In this document: positions 17,501-26,079 of the stretch, piece after piece
Numbering within the stretch: position 1 is the first letter of the stretch
Layout: the number at the start of each line of letters is the position of its first letter
Source: Candidatus Poribacteria bacterium
GTDB taxonomy: Bacteria; Poribacteria; WGA-4E; WGA-3G
Assembly: GCA_003635315.1 (NCBI GenBank)
Contig: PYJD01000014.1
Coordinates: 1-39,249 of the forward strand
Length of the DNA stretch: 39,249 nucleotides
Direction of reading: 5' to 3'
The notes under the pieces: model-generated
What the model saw: only the letters and a program-made list of their open reading frames with translations
What the model was told of the DNA's origin: nothing
Databases searched by the model: none
Program-made: the position numbers and the translations under genes

Positions 17501-18550
17501 TGAAGCAACTGAAATAACTTTACGATAACCCGCGGGGAAGATACTCGTTGCTTCTCCAGAATTACCAGCAGCACCAATTAACACAACGTCACGACTATGC
17601 GCGTAATCAATTGCATCTTCTATAACAAAGGAATGTTGTGAACTCCCCCAGCTCATATTGATTATACTAGCTCCATTATCTACAGCATAGACGATTGCTG
17701 CAGCTGAGTCATCATCTTGCATCCGTGAACTACCGCCAAGTGAAAGGCCTGCTCGTACTGCCATGAGTGGTGAATTCCACGCTATACCCGCAATTCCTAT
17801 TCCGTTATTCGGCATTGCTCCTGCTATACCAGCAACATGTGTCCCATGTCCAGATTCATCTATCGGTTCGTTATCCCCTTCCATAAAATCACCTTCCGCC
17901 TGTAGATTCGGAGCATCTGTAAAATCCCATCCGTGTATATCATCTATATATCCATTACCATCGTCATCTAATCCGTTATCAGGAATTTCGTCGGGATTAA
18001 CCCAGATCTTCTGGGAAAGATCGTCATGTCTGTAATCAATTCCAGAATCAATTATGGCAATTACTACCTCACGACTCCCCTTTTCTAATTTCCATGCTTG
18101 TGGCATATTAATTAACGGCAAACTCCACTGTTCCGCATATTTTGTATCATTTGGTATTATTCCGTCGGCTAAAGTTGGTCGGATATAATTATATGATATT
18201 TCTTCTATTAGCTCGCTCTCATCGAAGACTGTTTTAAGTTCCTCTAAATTGGTATTTGGAGAGAATCTGAGAAGGTAGGTTCTTGATATGTTTGAGTTAT
18301 CGTTGGATCTGTCAAAGGAAGAGCGAAATACAGGTTTGTAGGATTCTACATTGTGTAATCTGAATAATTTAGCAATATTAGATTTTGCATGTAAACTGTG
18401 GAGATCATCATAAGCAATAGAGGTTAAACGAATCATTAACTCGCCAGGTGTAATGTCTGGAATAGCAGCATTAACAACTGGAAAGTAGTTTATGCTGATT
18501 ATGAGTAAAAGCAGAATATAGTATCTTCTTTTAAACGATTGTAGATTCAT
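14519..18550 (-). CDS. Secreted multidomain subtilisin-like serine protease
   Basis: A 1343-residue exported S8-family protease. It has a signal peptide (residues 1-28, ending 'FPVVNA'), a propeptide to about 140, and a catalytic domain at about 150-450. D168 lies in 'AIIDSGID', H235 in 'SGHGTHVAG', oxyanion N330 in 'AAGNSG' and S392 in 'TGTSMAAPH', so it should be active. After an Ig-like segment come VCBS/FG-GAP-type repeats ('DFDKDGLLE', 'DVDKDGLPEI', 'DLDGDGHKEI', about 660-1010), a fibronectin III domain, a Big_5-like domain and a final 'VFPNPI...' module. The last resembles FlgD-Ig or type IX sorting domains, which suggests surface display or release. It starts 3 bases after the helical-protein gene, whose 3' end supplies the upstream sequence. 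Confidence 0.9.
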   Translation of the reverse strand: MNLQSFKRRYYILLLLIISINYFPVVNAAIPDITPGELMIRLTSIAYDDLHSLHAKSNIAKLFRLHNVESYKPVFRSSFDRSNDNSNISRTYLLRFSPNTNLEELKTVFDESELIEEISYNYIRPTLADGIIPNDTKYAEQWSLPLINMPQAWKLEKGSREVVIAIIDSGIDYRHDDLSQKIWVNPDEIPDNGLDDDGNGYIDDIHGWDFTDAPNLQAEGDFMEGDNEPIDESGHGTHVAGIAGAMPNNGIGIAGIAWNSPLMAVRAGLSLGGSSRMQDDDSAAAIVYAVDNGASIINMSWGSSQHSFVIEDAIDYAHSRDVVLIGAAGNSGEATSIFPAGYRKVISVASTTQHRQRYYKSNFGASVDIAAPGNAILSTQIGNNYRILTGTSMAAPHIAGIAALMKSKRPALTHEEIRHILINTTDLIFEKDSAEPDTTLAGAGTVNAERALLASGVLKARIQSPETNSGGSTSILFNGTAGGYKFDSWQMFYGNTSVPTTFTPFTDTQPTQKISEQLIEWDTTNIPEDVYTVRLVVTGRDGSETHDQVILTVDRTPPKIDSINVAEAIYEDGSTTILSWITDDVTRNKVFYRRVGHIAPFASIEENEIGKEHLFSFGLDPGQYQFYFSAKNTVGLNTIDNNDGKYYTVDVVGHSISPNGYIERGLSISSLHLADVVFDFDKDGLLEFIGTSLFDTSNDLTPTSSLVIYERTPTGRYNLVHSLTDNIEIVETGNGLNSNIDIETFIPTTVDDVDKDGLPEILAYDHDRTFLIESSKREGYPTQIIWETPFISGGVITDLDGDGHKEIVGVDNNNNRILIFENRDNNLLDRTAALTNETDGKNIYAPDIVIDDFNSNGKKNIVVGDSEGELFFYIATGNDSYQLELTIKTELDVVRQLISGDLTGDGKPELVVGGTISPPNITAASPIWKFVVYTHFSGKYRRLWEQNIAPYRLKGNSLGIAEVDGNQTNELIVVTNPNLYIMQWNGNTFIPIYHQKVVETPSLLTADMDDNGFHEFYVNLEDGLGYIESSLAKNRNSVSALIPWDLSAKPLTSRVVQITWESVENPDVVSNFTIYRAKGDKQEKPLDGKYKAIAMDVSTPRYLDRSVEIDTTYWYAVTATNEKGSETRRSEAVSATPRTAPIILSAIYQPPNWIVVTFNRRMDTTISDERRYILRIERQLGGVSPVSAIRDRMGTRVLLAFDPEQLQSFIANETNQYEIVVNNLADIDDNSIRDGTKLVEIERIIDVVKITNLSNLRVFPNPIQPHVSDKGAITFDKVPVGTRIHLYTSKGDLLEELQVSESDGNSKEWWLTNGSIGDIATGIYIYILEFQEEKKIGKIAVIK

Positions 18551-18553
18551 ATG

Positions 18554-19501
18554 CTAATTCTCAGATAAAGGTTTTCCTGTATGACCATCACCCTTCAAAA
18601 TATCAATAACCTTTCCTGTCTGGTCATCTATAATTACGATTGCAAGATTACCCCAATTATGGTTATAAAAGCTTACTGTCCATGCAAACCCTTGAAACCA
18701 AGTATATTCATGATAGTTTTTCTGTTCTTGTAATAGTGATTCTATCCGTGAATCAGACTTCGCTGTTTGTAGTATGATGTTTGCGTCTCTCTGTGAGGAT
18801 GTCCTAAAATTCGAACGCTTAAAATGTAGATGCTTACCATAGTTTGCTTCATCGGGGAGAATCTTGTGAGTTTTCTGTGAGAGGGTTCGAAGCAAAGTGG
18901 CGTGTTTAAGGTGATTATTCCTTATTTCCACATATTTGTTTAGACCGTTAGCAATTGGAATCTTCTCGTAAAGTGCGGCACATATTTCTGCTGCATGTGC
19001 CTCTAATAACAGTATTTCTTTGATGTTGTTTTCATTTTCAGCTATTTCACGGAGTTCTCTAAAGAATGTTGGGTATAATCCATATTCATAAAACCGATTG
19101 GGATAATGTGGTAGCCATGTAGAGATGAATTTAGCAATTTTTTCACGTTCTGTGGTAATCAGATTTTCTGGAGTTGTGGATTTCTTCCATGCATCTTTAG
19201 CTTTTTTGAGATGAAATTGTAGTCTTTCCTGAATCTCAATTGTTTCCTTTTCAGTACGTTCCACCCATTTATGGTACCCGTTACGCTTATAGTAATCGAG
19301 AACAATCTCATTCATAGGTATCGAAATAAGGGTAATACATCGGGCAGCTGTTTCATGCCAAAGTGCAAGTCTACCAAAATCTTCTTGTTGTTCATAAAGT
19401 CTAATAAATGTGTTAGCGTTTGTAGTGCCTTCATAGATAGCACTACAAGGAAGGACTTGTATAATAAGAATAGAAACGAGTAGCAATTGATAGAGTCTCA
19501 T
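18554..19501 (-). CDS. Exported helical protein with a PepSY-like end, function unknown
   Basis: A 315-residue protein with a cleavable signal peptide (hydrophobic residues 5-19, ending 'PCSA'). The middle part is charged and largely helical with possible coiled coil ('ETIEIQERLQFHLKKAKDAWKK', written here in shortened form as residues about 85-107). The last 60 residues read as 'FAWTVSFYNHNWGNLAIVII', followed by a D-D-x-T-G turn and a V-I strand, like the PepSY fold found in protease inhibitors and chaperones. The start overlaps the epimerase stop as ATGA (19498-19501), so translation is coupled. It ends 3 bases before the subtilase gene. A role as partner or inhibitor of the protease is inferred only from the order and the PepSY resemblance. 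Confidence 0.6.
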   Translation of the reverse strand: MRLYQLLLVSILIIQVLPCSAIYEGTTNANTFIRLYEQQEDFGRLALWHETAARCITLISIPMNEIVLDYYKRNGYHKWVERTEKETIEIQERLQFHLKKAKDAWKKSTTPENLITTEREKIAKFISTWLPHYPNRFYEYGLYPTFFRELREIAENENNIKEILLLEAHAAEICAALYEKIPIANGLNKYVEIRNNHLKHATLLRTLSQKTHKILPDEANYGKHLHFKRSNFRTSSQRDANIILQTAKSDSRIESLLQEQKNYHEYTWFQGFAWTVSFYNHNWGNLAIVIIDDQTGKVIDILKGDGHTGKPLSEN

Positions 19502-20523
19502 TTACTATTCTCTTTGTCAGCCGTTTTCGTAAGGTATATACGAACTTTAGCTGAAAATGTCTCATCTGGAGATAGGACGATTATACCAGCGGGTATACCC
19601 TTCGTTTCTAAATTAATAGCATCTGTTGGGCAGGTATACGGTTCAAAACAGATCGCATCTCTTCCGGGTGGAGTATAAACAACCAGTTCTCTAAAAACAG
19701 AATCTGACTCCATAACCATACCATGTCCAGTATCCTGATTTTCTATGATACAACGACTGACCCCGTTATCCATTATTACATCTGTGAAGACATGATCCAA
19801 TTTCAGTTTTCCAAATGGTTGACCTGCACGTAAGTCCAATGCTCCTGAAACATCCTTTTGTAATCCTGTTGGAACAAGGACATCATCCAATTCCCAATAT
19901 TTATTAGCTGGTACAAAAATTAAGGCTTTAGCTGCATCAGCTTTAACAGACAGTTTGGTATTGAAGTATGGATGAATACCGAATCCCATCGGCATGTTAC
20001 TGTTTCCTGTGTTCCTAATCATAACATCCATTGTTAATATGGCATCTTTAATTGTATAGGTAATCTCAATTATAAATGGAAACGGATATTGGCGACTGAT
20101 ATCAGGAAAATCTGTAGAATTAAGTGAGCATACCAACGTTGCACCGTTTTCATCGGCTGTATGTTTGTCAACATTATAGGGACAATTCAACAGCAGACCA
20201 TGAATTGTCGTTGGTGATTCAGGTTGTTTATCGAACTGATAAGTTTTTCCTTCAAATTCCCATTTTCCATCACGGATTCGATTTGGAAATGGAAAGAGAA
20301 TAGGATTGCCAAAAGCAGTTGGTCGTTCTTCTAATGTTTTTAGATCTGGTGGAGGGTCAATCAAGTGGAACCAGTGATTTCCATCACTAACCCTGAAGAC
20401 GTAGCAGTTGTTACCGAGTGCTGGGACAATCTCAGCTACGGCTTTTCCTTTCTGTTCTATGGAATATACATCATAACCGTCAGACTGTATAGACTTACCT
20501 GTTATATAATATGTTTGCGACAT
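19498..20523 (-). CDS. Aldose 1-epimerase (galactose mutarotase family)
   Basis: A 341-residue galactose-mutarotase-like protein that interconverts alpha and beta anomers of hexoses. Expected active-site residues are seen: R82 in 'FPNRIRDGKW', H108 in 'TTIHGLL', H184 in 'GFGIHPYF', D243 near 'LDHVF', and the catalytic Glu E294 in 'CFEPYTCPTDAIN'. The frame extends upstream with a hydrophobic stretch to 20661. The ATG at 20523 has 'aaaggga' at a good distance and begins right at the domain, so I take the protein as cytoplasmic. It is the first gene of the tight 20523-14519 group, overlapping the next gene by four bases. A link between this sugar enzyme and the protease is not obvious. Confidence 0.87.
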   Translation of the reverse strand: MSQTYYITGKSIQSDGYDVYSIEQKGKAVAEIVPALGNNCYVFRVSDGNHWFHLIDPPPDLKTLEERPTAFGNPILFPFPNRIRDGKWEFEGKTYQFDKQPESPTTIHGLLLNCPYNVDKHTADENGATLVCSLNSTDFPDISRQYPFPFIIEITYTIKDAILTMDVMIRNTGNSNMPMGFGIHPYFNTKLSVKADAAKALIFVPANKYWELDDVLVPTGLQKDVSGALDLRAGQPFGKLKLDHVFTDVIMDNGVSRCIIENQDTGHGMVMESDSVFRELVVYTPPGRDAICFEPYTCPTDAINLETKGIPAGIIVLSPDETFSAKVRIYLTKTADKENSK

Positions 20524-20721
20524 TGTTTTCCCTTTATCAATGTATGAAAATACAAGAAAAACACAGATTACCCAATACAGAGTACATATAGGAAAGAACA
20601 AGTAGTAAATTCCATCGTTTTTTCTTTTAACTATTGACATTTTGAAAATCTGAGTAATCAAGAAAGAGCATAATTCTTTACCTAATACCTACTACCATTT
20701 ACATCTGAGAATTAGGTAGTT

Positions 20722-22905
20722 TCAATCCAAAATACTTTGAAGGAAGTACTCAAGTGGATTTCCTCTTATGCCAACGATCATATATACTCTGTTACCAAGT
20801 TTATCAATAACCTGTATTTTGATCCAATTGTTTGAAAATTTCGGATAATCCAATTTAACTGTTGCCATTTTCTCACAATTCAGTGTCAGAACATCATGCA
20901 GAACGTTAGATCTTCCTTTGAAATTCTGTTCCCATTCTGTTTTGTTTTCAGCAGAATCTTCTTTCCACTGAAAATTTGGAGGAGGATTTTCGTTGGTTGG
21001 CTCAACTAACAACCGAACCTGATAAATTCCATCCGCATCTTCAACTTTGAATCTTGCTTTTCCTCTTGATCGTGAGAATTTCCCAATTACCGTTTTATCA
21101 TCAAAATAGGTATTTACAGAATTAAAAAACTGACACTTATTTAACCACGCCGCACTACTTTTGGATAAATGTTTAGATTGTTCGTTGTATGACATTAGAA
21201 AAGATGGACTTCTGTAATCACGGTTTAAACCGAAGGAATGTGCAAATTTATAGGTAATAGCGTCTTTCGAATATCTGTCAAGTGAGTTTTTTAAAATAAT
21301 CTCACCACCTTGTTCCCTGAAAACGATATTTTGTAACAGGATGTTAATGTGTCTTCTTACATCAGAACTGTCCTTTATATAAGTCGACATTCTGCGTTTT
21401 ATATCAGCAACAGTAGGTATATTTTCATCATCATCAGCACTAAATTTTTTCTTCTTGCTCTTATCCACGACGATAAAAAAGAATTTGTTGTATGTCTCAA
21501 AATGCTGTTTAATTTCTTTCATTACTCTTGAATTAGTACTTTTATGATAGTATTCATCCGCTGTATTACCTTCAAATAGATATACCTTTGCAGAACCATT
21601 TTTATTTTTTTCAAACTCAAAAGACTTTCTTCCATACCCGTGTCGTTCCATTTCATCAGCAAAAAAAGTTTGAACTTCTTTCAATATTTTATCTATTTTC
21701 TCCGATATATCTATTTGAGGTAGACGGTTGGTGGGTAAGAAATAAATCGGTACAACGACATTTGGGATATTACTTTGTCTTGAAGGTAAAAAGTGTGTTA
21801 TATCCCAAACACGGATGATACCATCATTTCCACTACCAACGACATATCTTGAATCTGCTGAGACATCGACACACTTTACCCAATCGGAATATCCTTCTAA
21901 TGAAGCGTAACAGTTTCCATTGTCCGTAGACCAAAATTTCAACTCTTTTGTACCGCCACTGATAATTGTGCTCCCATCCGATGTAAATACCAGATCATAA
22001 ACATTTCCTGCAGGAATCACAGTATAGTTTTGCCAATCTGGTGGATGGTACAATCTGATATCTTCATCATTACCTGCGATTGCAAGAATAGGATTTTGGA
22101 TATTGGGTGAGAACTTCATAGCCTCAATCCGTCCATATTTTTTGTTTGTCACATCAATACTTTCCCGCTTGATAACCTGATTTCCATCAATCTCCCAGAT
22201 GTTAACGATATCATTTCTTGAATCTATCGTTGCCATAAGTTTACCATCTGCAGAAAATGTATGGTCATACTCAATGTTTTCACCATTTTGCCTGATTACC
22301 TCTACAGGTTTTGTTAGATTACTAACATCCCAAAGTTCTAAGCCGAGAGTCTCAACTGCTAAGTGTTTTCCATTTGGTGAAAAAGCTATATTATGATAGA
22401 CTGGAACGCTTATAGAGCTAATAAACTTTTCCTCGGCAATATCCCAAAATTTTACACCATCTTCAATACCTCTATAATCAGAAATGGCAAGTATTTTTCC
22501 ATTGGGAGAAAATGATACTGAATATCCACTGAATTCTGCTAATGGAGTCGTAGGATTGTTGATATTCCACAATTTGATATTATTTTCATTATTTCCCCTT
22601 GCCATACTTAATACTAAATTGTGATTGGTAGGAGAAAATTTGACAGACTGAAAATAACCACTTTGAACGAATTCTGCGATAAGGGTTGGTTTTTCAGGAA
22701 CAGTAGCGAATTTCTGTCGAATGTCATCTGGTATCTCCACAGTTCGGGGGATTCGGGGAGACGGATCTTCATTTCTAGATAGAATCTTGTCGATCTTCTG
22801 TTGTCTATCGGTAACCTTCTGTTGTAAGTGGTTAATCAGTAATATTACACAAAATAGGATTCCAAATCCAATGAATAAGAGTGATAAGAAAACTTTGATT
22901 TTCAT
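20722..22905 (-). CDS. Membrane-anchored WD40 propeller with degenerate zincin-like domain
   Basis: A 727-residue protein. An N-terminal signal anchor (residues 5-24) is followed by about seven WD40-type blades (75-372; for example 'VKFSPTNHNLVLSM', 'KLWNI', 'SFSPNGKILAISD', 'KFWDI', 'IRVWDI'). The C-terminal region (385-727) resembles a family I know from Poribacteria that carries an HExxHxxGxxH metalloprotease motif and an M-S-Y Met-turn. Here the motif reads Y552-K553-F-A-H556-S-F-G559-L-N-R562. The first His, the Glu and the third His are replaced, while H556, G559 and 'MSY' (571-573) remain. I therefore expect a catalytically dead domain kept for binding. It is separated from ThuA by 85 bases and from the epimerase by about 200, and probably begins its own transcript. 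Confidence 0.7.
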   Translation of the reverse strand: MKIKVFLSLLFIGFGILFCVILLINHLQQKVTDRQQKIDKILSRNEDPSPRIPRTVEIPDDIRQKFATVPEKPTLIAEFVQSGYFQSVKFSPTNHNLVLSMARGNNENNIKLWNINNPTTPLAEFSGYSVSFSPNGKILAISDYRGIEDGVKFWDIAEEKFISSISVPVYHNIAFSPNGKHLAVETLGLELWDVSNLTKPVEVIRQNGENIEYDHTFSADGKLMATIDSRNDIVNIWEIDGNQVIKRESIDVTNKKYGRIEAMKFSPNIQNPILAIAGNDEDIRLYHPPDWQNYTVIPAGNVYDLVFTSDGSTIISGGTKELKFWSTDNGNCYASLEGYSDWVKCVDVSADSRYVVGSGNDGIIRVWDITHFLPSRQSNIPNVVVPIYFLPTNRLPQIDISEKIDKILKEVQTFFADEMERHGYGRKSFEFEKNKNGSAKVYLFEGNTADEYYHKSTNSRVMKEIKQHFETYNKFFFIVVDKSKKKKFSADDDENIPTVADIKRRMSTYIKDSSDVRRHINILLQNIVFREQGGEIILKNSLDRYSKDAITYKFAHSFGLNRDYRSPSFLMSYNEQSKHLSKSSAAWLNKCQFFNSVNTYFDDKTVIGKFSRSRGKARFKVEDADGIYQVRLLVEPTNENPPPNFQWKEDSAENKTEWEQNFKGRSNVLHDVLTLNCEKMATVKLDYPKFSNNWIKIQVIDKLGNRVYMIVGIRGNPLEYFLQSILD

Positions 22906-22990
22906 TTTGTAATCCTATTTATACCGCATCATTCTTGGACTTACACTTGGGGATTAATTTATATTGTCATATATTGTTGTGTAAGCACTT

Positions 22991-23602
22991 CTATTGTTTA
23001 GCACACCACTTGATACCGCGTTGCAAAACCTCTCGGAAGTTTGGATCAGAATAGGTGACGTTGTCGTGTCCGCTTTGTAGGCAAAAAATACGTGAGTTAC
23101 CATATTCACGTGACCACCCAATTACATCCATACTATTCGGATGATCTACAGTGAGTAATATCTTACTATCTTCACCTGCTGACTTCATTAAATACGTTTC
23201 ATCTCCCATCTCCCAATTATCAAGGTCTTTTGTGATCGGATGATTGGGATCGGAAACTTGAACCTGTAGGGTCTGTTTTGGGAAGTAGTCAAAATCTCTA
23301 TCCTTAATACCACACATATCGGAATAGGATTCCCATTCTGGAAATGCAAGAATAGCATGGTGAAGGATTACCACCCCTTGTCCACGTTCTGTTAGATTAA
23401 GTATCGTTTTTGCCTGTTTGTCTGTTGGATAGGGTCGGTGGAAGTTATAGAAGACTACTGTTTCGTATTCTTTCTGATCTGGATCTTCAACAAAGACATC
23501 CAAATCCTCACGGACAAAATCAATATCTTCCATACTACGAAATACTGCATCGAAATCCTTCTCACGAAACCCATGTTCACCTGTAACAACGGCGATTTTC
23601 AT
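22991..23602 (-). CDS. ThuA-like domain protein
   Basis: A 203-residue protein matching the ThuA family, a class-I glutamine-amidotransferase-like fold linked to trehalose and other sugar utilisation. Typical segments are 'MKIAVVTGEHGFREKDFDAV', 'YETVVFYNFHR', 'GQGVVILHHA', 'ITKDLDNWEMGDETYLM' and the C-terminal 'GNSRIFCLQSGHDNVTY' followed by 'FREVLQRGIKWC'. The usual length is about 200-250 residues, so it is complete. The biochemical reaction is not firmly known; 3-ketosugar metabolism is a frequent context. The ATG has 'ggaga' eight bases upstream. It is the last of four co-directional genes (LamG, two serine hydrolases, ThuA) with gaps of 28-37 bases. Confidence 0.85.
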   Translation of the reverse strand: MKIAVVTGEHGFREKDFDAVFRSMEDIDFVREDLDVFVEDPDQKEYETVVFYNFHRPYPTDKQAKTILNLTERGQGVVILHHAILAFPEWESYSDMCGIKDRDFDYFPKQTLQVQVSDPNHPITKDLDNWEMGDETYLMKSAGEDSKILLTVDHPNSMDVIGWSREYGNSRIFCLQSGHDNVTYSDPNFREVLQRGIKWCAKQ

Positions 23603-23632
23603 AGATGTATCTCCAATGATCGTATGTTAACA

Positions 23633-24811
23633 CTAATCTATTATGGATTGGTAAGTAAGCACACGGAATTGCGCATGGAACGGTGAATCCCCTATCAACT
23701 GTGTCATTAGAATAGCAATCAACTCTTCCATAGGATCAATCCAGAATGTTGTGCTTGCTAAACCTCCCCAACTGTATGTACCAACCGAACCCAATGTATG
23801 TGTATCTGCAAGATCAGTAACAACTGCAAAACCAAGACCGAAACCACAACCCGTCCTTTCAAGAGGTTGCCAGTTATTGGATATATGATTGATTGTGATG
23901 AGTTCGACGGTTTTTCTACCAAGTAGACGTACACCATCCAATTCACCATCATTGAGCATCATCTGACAAAATCGCAGATAATCAGCCGCAGTTGACAACA
24001 GACCAGCTCCACCGGAGTGATGGAAACTGAGAGGACCACTTGAAACAGGAGCATCTTCAAGAACTTTAATACCACCATCTTCAGTAGGTTCGTATAGTGT
24101 CGCATATCTACTCGCTTTATTATCTGGAACAGAAAAATCAGTATCAACCATACCTAATGGTTCAAATATACGTGTTTTAAGGAACTCAGCAAACGGCATT
24201 CCTGAGACCACCTCAACGAGATAACCGAGTACATCCGTAGACATGCCGTAATTCCAAGCATCTCCAGGTTGATGAAGCAGTGGTATATCTCCGAGTTCTT
24301 TTGCCATATGTTTAAGGTCACCACCATAAAAATCTGCCTCGTAATATCGTTGATTGATCGGGTGATCCCATTCACCACCATAAATCAATCCTGCAGTATG
24401 TGTCAGAAGATGTTTAATTGTCATCTCTCGTTCTGTATCAACAATGGCATCTCCATGATTCGCATAAGACTTCATGTCTTTGAATTCAGGAATAAATTCA
24501 GATACAGGAGAGTTGAGTTGAAAAAGTCCTTCCTCATAAAGCATCATCACTGCAACACTGGTAATTGGTTTTGTCATAGAATAGATACGGAAGATAGTAT
24601 CAAATTCAATAGGCTTTTCAGATGCGATATCTTGATGACCCACCTTTTCAAAGTGGACAAGCCTTCCTTCACGAGCAATCATCGTTAATGCTCCAGGGAT
24701 TTTTCCATAATCTACCCATTCTTGCATTACAGGTTTAATGCGTTCTAACCGCGCTGTGGACATACCCATATCCTCTGGTATCGCACGCGGTAGTCCTTCA
24801 AATTCTGTCAT
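23633..24811 (-). CDS. Serine hydrolase, class C beta-lactamase/esterase fold (cytoplasmic paralogue)
   Basis: A 392-residue member of the beta-lactamase-related/penicillin-binding-protein-like hydrolases (EstB type). The nucleophile motif S-x-x-K is S78-M-T-K81 in 'RIYSMTKPITSV'. The second motif is Y188-G-M-S in 'WNYGMSTDVLGYLVE'. Late in the protein 'GLASTTFWIDPMEELIAILMTQ' has the family's final strand pattern. There is no signal peptide. I use the ATG at 24811, six bases after AGGAG, rather than the TTG just before it. The neighbour at 24849-26051 is a clear paralogue that is exported. Family members are esterases, D-aminopeptidases or amidases; the substrate is unknown. Confidence 0.87.
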   Translation of the reverse strand: MTEFEGLPRAIPEDMGMSTARLERIKPVMQEWVDYGKIPGALTMIAREGRLVHFEKVGHQDIASEKPIEFDTIFRIYSMTKPITSVAVMMLYEEGLFQLNSPVSEFIPEFKDMKSYANHGDAIVDTEREMTIKHLLTHTAGLIYGGEWDHPINQRYYEADFYGGDLKHMAKELGDIPLLHQPGDAWNYGMSTDVLGYLVEVVSGMPFAEFLKTRIFEPLGMVDTDFSVPDNKASRYATLYEPTEDGGIKVLEDAPVSSGPLSFHHSGGAGLLSTAADYLRFCQMMLNDGELDGVRLLGRKTVELITINHISNNWQPLERTGCGFGLGFAVVTDLADTHTLGSVGTYSWGGLASTTFWIDPMEELIAILMTQLIGDSPFHAQFRVLTYQSIID

Positions 24812-24848
24812 CAAAATCTCCTAAAAGTTCGTGGTTGTTAAATGTCGT

Positions 24849-26051
24849 TTAATCTGTGAGTGCCTGATAGGTTAACACTCTAAATTTTTGATGAATTGGA
24901 TATCTGTTATTCATTAACTGTGTCATCAGCAAGGCAGTTAAATCCTCTTCAGGATCAATCCAAAATGTGGTTGCAGCAGCACCACTCCATCCATAATTTC
25001 CAACGGAACCGAGTGTGTTAGGAGGATCTTTCAGTGTAGCAACTGAAAAACCGAGTCCAAACCAATTGTCGTGGTGAGGATACCGCATCAGTTCAACAGT
25101 TTTCTTACCTAAAATCCGGACACCATCCAATTCACCACCGTTTAGTAGCATCTGTGCAAAACGCATATAATCACCAGCAGTTGACACAAGTCCACCACCG
25201 CCTGATGGGAAAAAGCTCACATCATCCTTCGCGAGCGGAGTTTCTCCGATACGATCCAATCCATTTTCCTTGTTCGGTCTGTATAAAGCAGCAAATCTAT
25301 CTGCCTTTTCACTTGGTACAGAAAAACCTGTATCTACCATGCCAAGTGGACCAAATAGACGGGATTGAAGAAAATCCTCAAATGGCATACCTGAAACTAC
25401 CTCAACAAGATAACCAAGGACATCCGTTGATACACCGTATGTCCATTTTTGACCCGGTTCATGTACCAGTGGAATTTCGCTGAGTTTTTTTACCATATCG
25501 GAAAGTGTTGAACCACTGGCAAGGACTTTTAGCTCTCTATAACGTTTATCGACAGGTTTTCCTCCCCATCCGTATGTAAATCCTGCGGTGTGCATGAGAA
25601 GGTGTTTTACTTTAATATCATTCTTGGCATCAAGGATTTCTGTCTGATCCTCATTGTATACCTTCATATTCTTGAATTCAGGTATGAATCTGGAGACAGA
25701 TGTACCGAGTTGGAAATGTCCCTCTTCATAGAGCATCATGACAGCAACACTTGTAATCGGTTTTGACATCGAATAGATACGGAAGATTGTATCAGCTTCA
25801 ACAGGTTTGGTATTCTCAACATCTCTCATTCCTATCGTTTCAAAATGTACTATTTTCCCTTTTCTCGCAACTACAGTAAGGAATCCAGGCAAGTTCCCTT
25901 TATCCACGTAACTCTGCATGACAGGACGGATCCGATCAAGACGTTCAGTAGATACACCGACCGTCTCCGGTACAGCCATTGGAAGTCCTTGTCCAAGTGC
26001 GAATGTTGTTATACTAAATAGAAATAATATAAGAAAAACTTTACGTTTCAA
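24849..26051 (-). CDS. Exported serine hydrolase, class C beta-lactamase/esterase fold
   Basis: A 400-residue paralogue of the downstream gene with an added signal peptide (residues 1-20, 'VFLILFLFSITTFALG'). The S-x-x-K motif is S94-M-S-K97 in 'RIYSMSKPITSV'. 'WTYGVSTDVLGYLVEVVSGMPF' carries the Tyr motif and 'AAATTFWIDPEEDLTALLMTQL' the end strand. The two proteins match along the whole length, so they arose by tandem duplication followed by change of location. The start is TTG at 26051 with 'aaggag' upstream; no ATG nearby fits the signal peptide. It lies 28 bases after the LamG gene. True beta-lactamase action is not implied. Confidence 0.87.
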   Translation of the reverse strand: MKRKVFLILFLFSITTFALGQGLPMAVPETVGVSTERLDRIRPVMQSYVDKGNLPGFLTVVARKGKIVHFETIGMRDVENTKPVEADTIFRIYSMSKPITSVAVMMLYEEGHFQLGTSVSRFIPEFKNMKVYNEDQTEILDAKNDIKVKHLLMHTAGFTYGWGGKPVDKRYRELKVLASGSTLSDMVKKLSEIPLVHEPGQKWTYGVSTDVLGYLVEVVSGMPFEDFLQSRLFGPLGMVDTGFSVPSEKADRFAALYRPNKENGLDRIGETPLAKDDVSFFPSGGGGLVSTAGDYMRFAQMLLNGGELDGVRILGKKTVELMRYPHHDNWFGLGFSVATLKDPPNTLGSVGNYGWSGAAATTFWIDPEEDLTALLMTQLMNNRYPIHQKFRVLTYQALTD

Positions 26052-26079
26052 TCTAATCTCCTTCTATGTTTGATTTTTG

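Noticed and set aside
20524..20661. Membrane-anchored N-terminus for the aldose epimerase
   Set aside because: The stretch is hydrophobic by composition, but the ATG at 20523 has a strong AAAGGGA site and starts at the conserved domain.
20679..20718. Intrinsic terminator after the WD40 gene (tacctaat/attaggta)
   Set aside because: The stem is 8 bp with a 24-base loop and no T run; too weak to annotate.
24269..24688. Forward 139-codon frame inside the serine hydrolase gene
   Set aside because: It is antisense to a clear enzyme gene, with a residue composition typical of a shadow frame.
24849..26051. True beta-lactamase (antibiotic resistance) gene
   Set aside because: Only the general S-x-x-K/Tyr fold of class C-like hydrolases is present; the Tyr motif is Y-G-x-S rather than Y-x-N, and the paralogue lacks export. 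Esterase or peptidase activity is more likely.
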